Shown here in pieces: positions 39,852 to 39,877 of a stretch of DNA of 39,877 nt. The DNA lies in assembly GCA_025201865.1 (NCBI GenBank), contig MU602868.1, positions 1-39,877 on the forward strand, written 5' to 3'. This DNA is from Ramicandelaber brevisporus (Eukaryota > Kickxellomycota > Ramicandelaberales > Ramicandelaberaceae). The position numbers and the translations under genes were made by a program. Under the pieces are notes generated by a model. That model had not been told where the DNA came from and searched no databases. It saw nothing but the letters and a program-made list of their open reading frames with translations. Numbering within the stretch: position 1 is the stretch's first letter; every line of letters begins with the position of its first letter.

Positions 39852-39877
39852 TTACTTCCCAAACATCTTGACCAGCG
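39852..39877 (-). CDS. Possible 3' end of a minus-strand gene at the window edge
   Basis: The last bases on the minus strand read LVKMFGK and then TAA (39854-39852). AATAAA on the same strand lies about 85 bases downstream (39762-39767), a spacing like that of the PAQR gene. Only seven codons are visible, so no function can be given. The same bases also contain a possible GTAAAC splice donor. Confidence 0.25.

Overview
The window looks like nuclear DNA of a fungus. It encodes a Pho80-type cyclin, a Ran1/Ksp1-type kinase, an Izh/PAQR membrane receptor, an Asi1/Asi3-like membrane RING ligase, an ING-family PHD reader, a C2-RasGAP and two F-box proteins. Genes are compact and intron-poor: only one intron can be firmly deduced. 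The regulatory proteins carry long Gln/Ser/His-rich disordered stretches encoded by CAG/CAA-type trinucleotide tracts. The combination suggests an early-diverging lineage (for example Zoopagomycota/Kickxellomycotina-like), but this placement is an inference and the species is not determined.

Layout. 1-629 (+) is the 3' part of a short-chain dehydrogenase, strongly G/C-ending in codon use. 1675-2031 (+) is a small orphan protein. 2320-6345 (-) is a PH/C2/RasGAP protein. 7708-8795 (-) is an ING protein with a 128-bp intron and a tiny first exon. 8890-9546 (-) is a WrbA/Pst2-type flavodoxin quinone reductase. A divergent promoter with a 16-bp perfect palindrome leads to 10112-11992 (+), a secreted protein with four beta-gamma-crystallin-like repeats. 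Then come an alpha/beta hydrolase (12232-13344, +), an F-box-like protein (13648-14976, -), a PAQR protein (15561-18347, -), an F-box/LRR-like protein with a collagen-like tract (19737-23042, -) and a Pho80-type cyclin (23959-26544, -). 27901-30978 (+) is the Asi-like RING ligase. 31065-31595 (-) is a Gly-rich, probably GPI-anchored wall protein. 32222-32599 (-) is a small secreted protein. 33388-35832 (-) is a Ran1/Ksp1-like kinase with an altered APE motif. 35833-39851 is a gene-poor stretch with one candidate exon, and the last bases may hold the 3' end of another minus-strand gene.

Several genes belong to growth and nutrient signalling (RasGAP, Pho80-type cyclin, Izh/PAQR, Ran1/Ksp1 kinase, Asi RING) and others to the cell surface (crystallin-like, Gly-rich and small secreted proteins). 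There is no operon-like organisation. A recurring feature is a long pyrimidine-rich, ATG-poor leader before the large minus-strand regulatory genes. In four of them it stays open in frame with the coding sequence, so the ATG choice is a judgement explained in each entry. I found no tRNA, rRNA, transposon or CRISPR.
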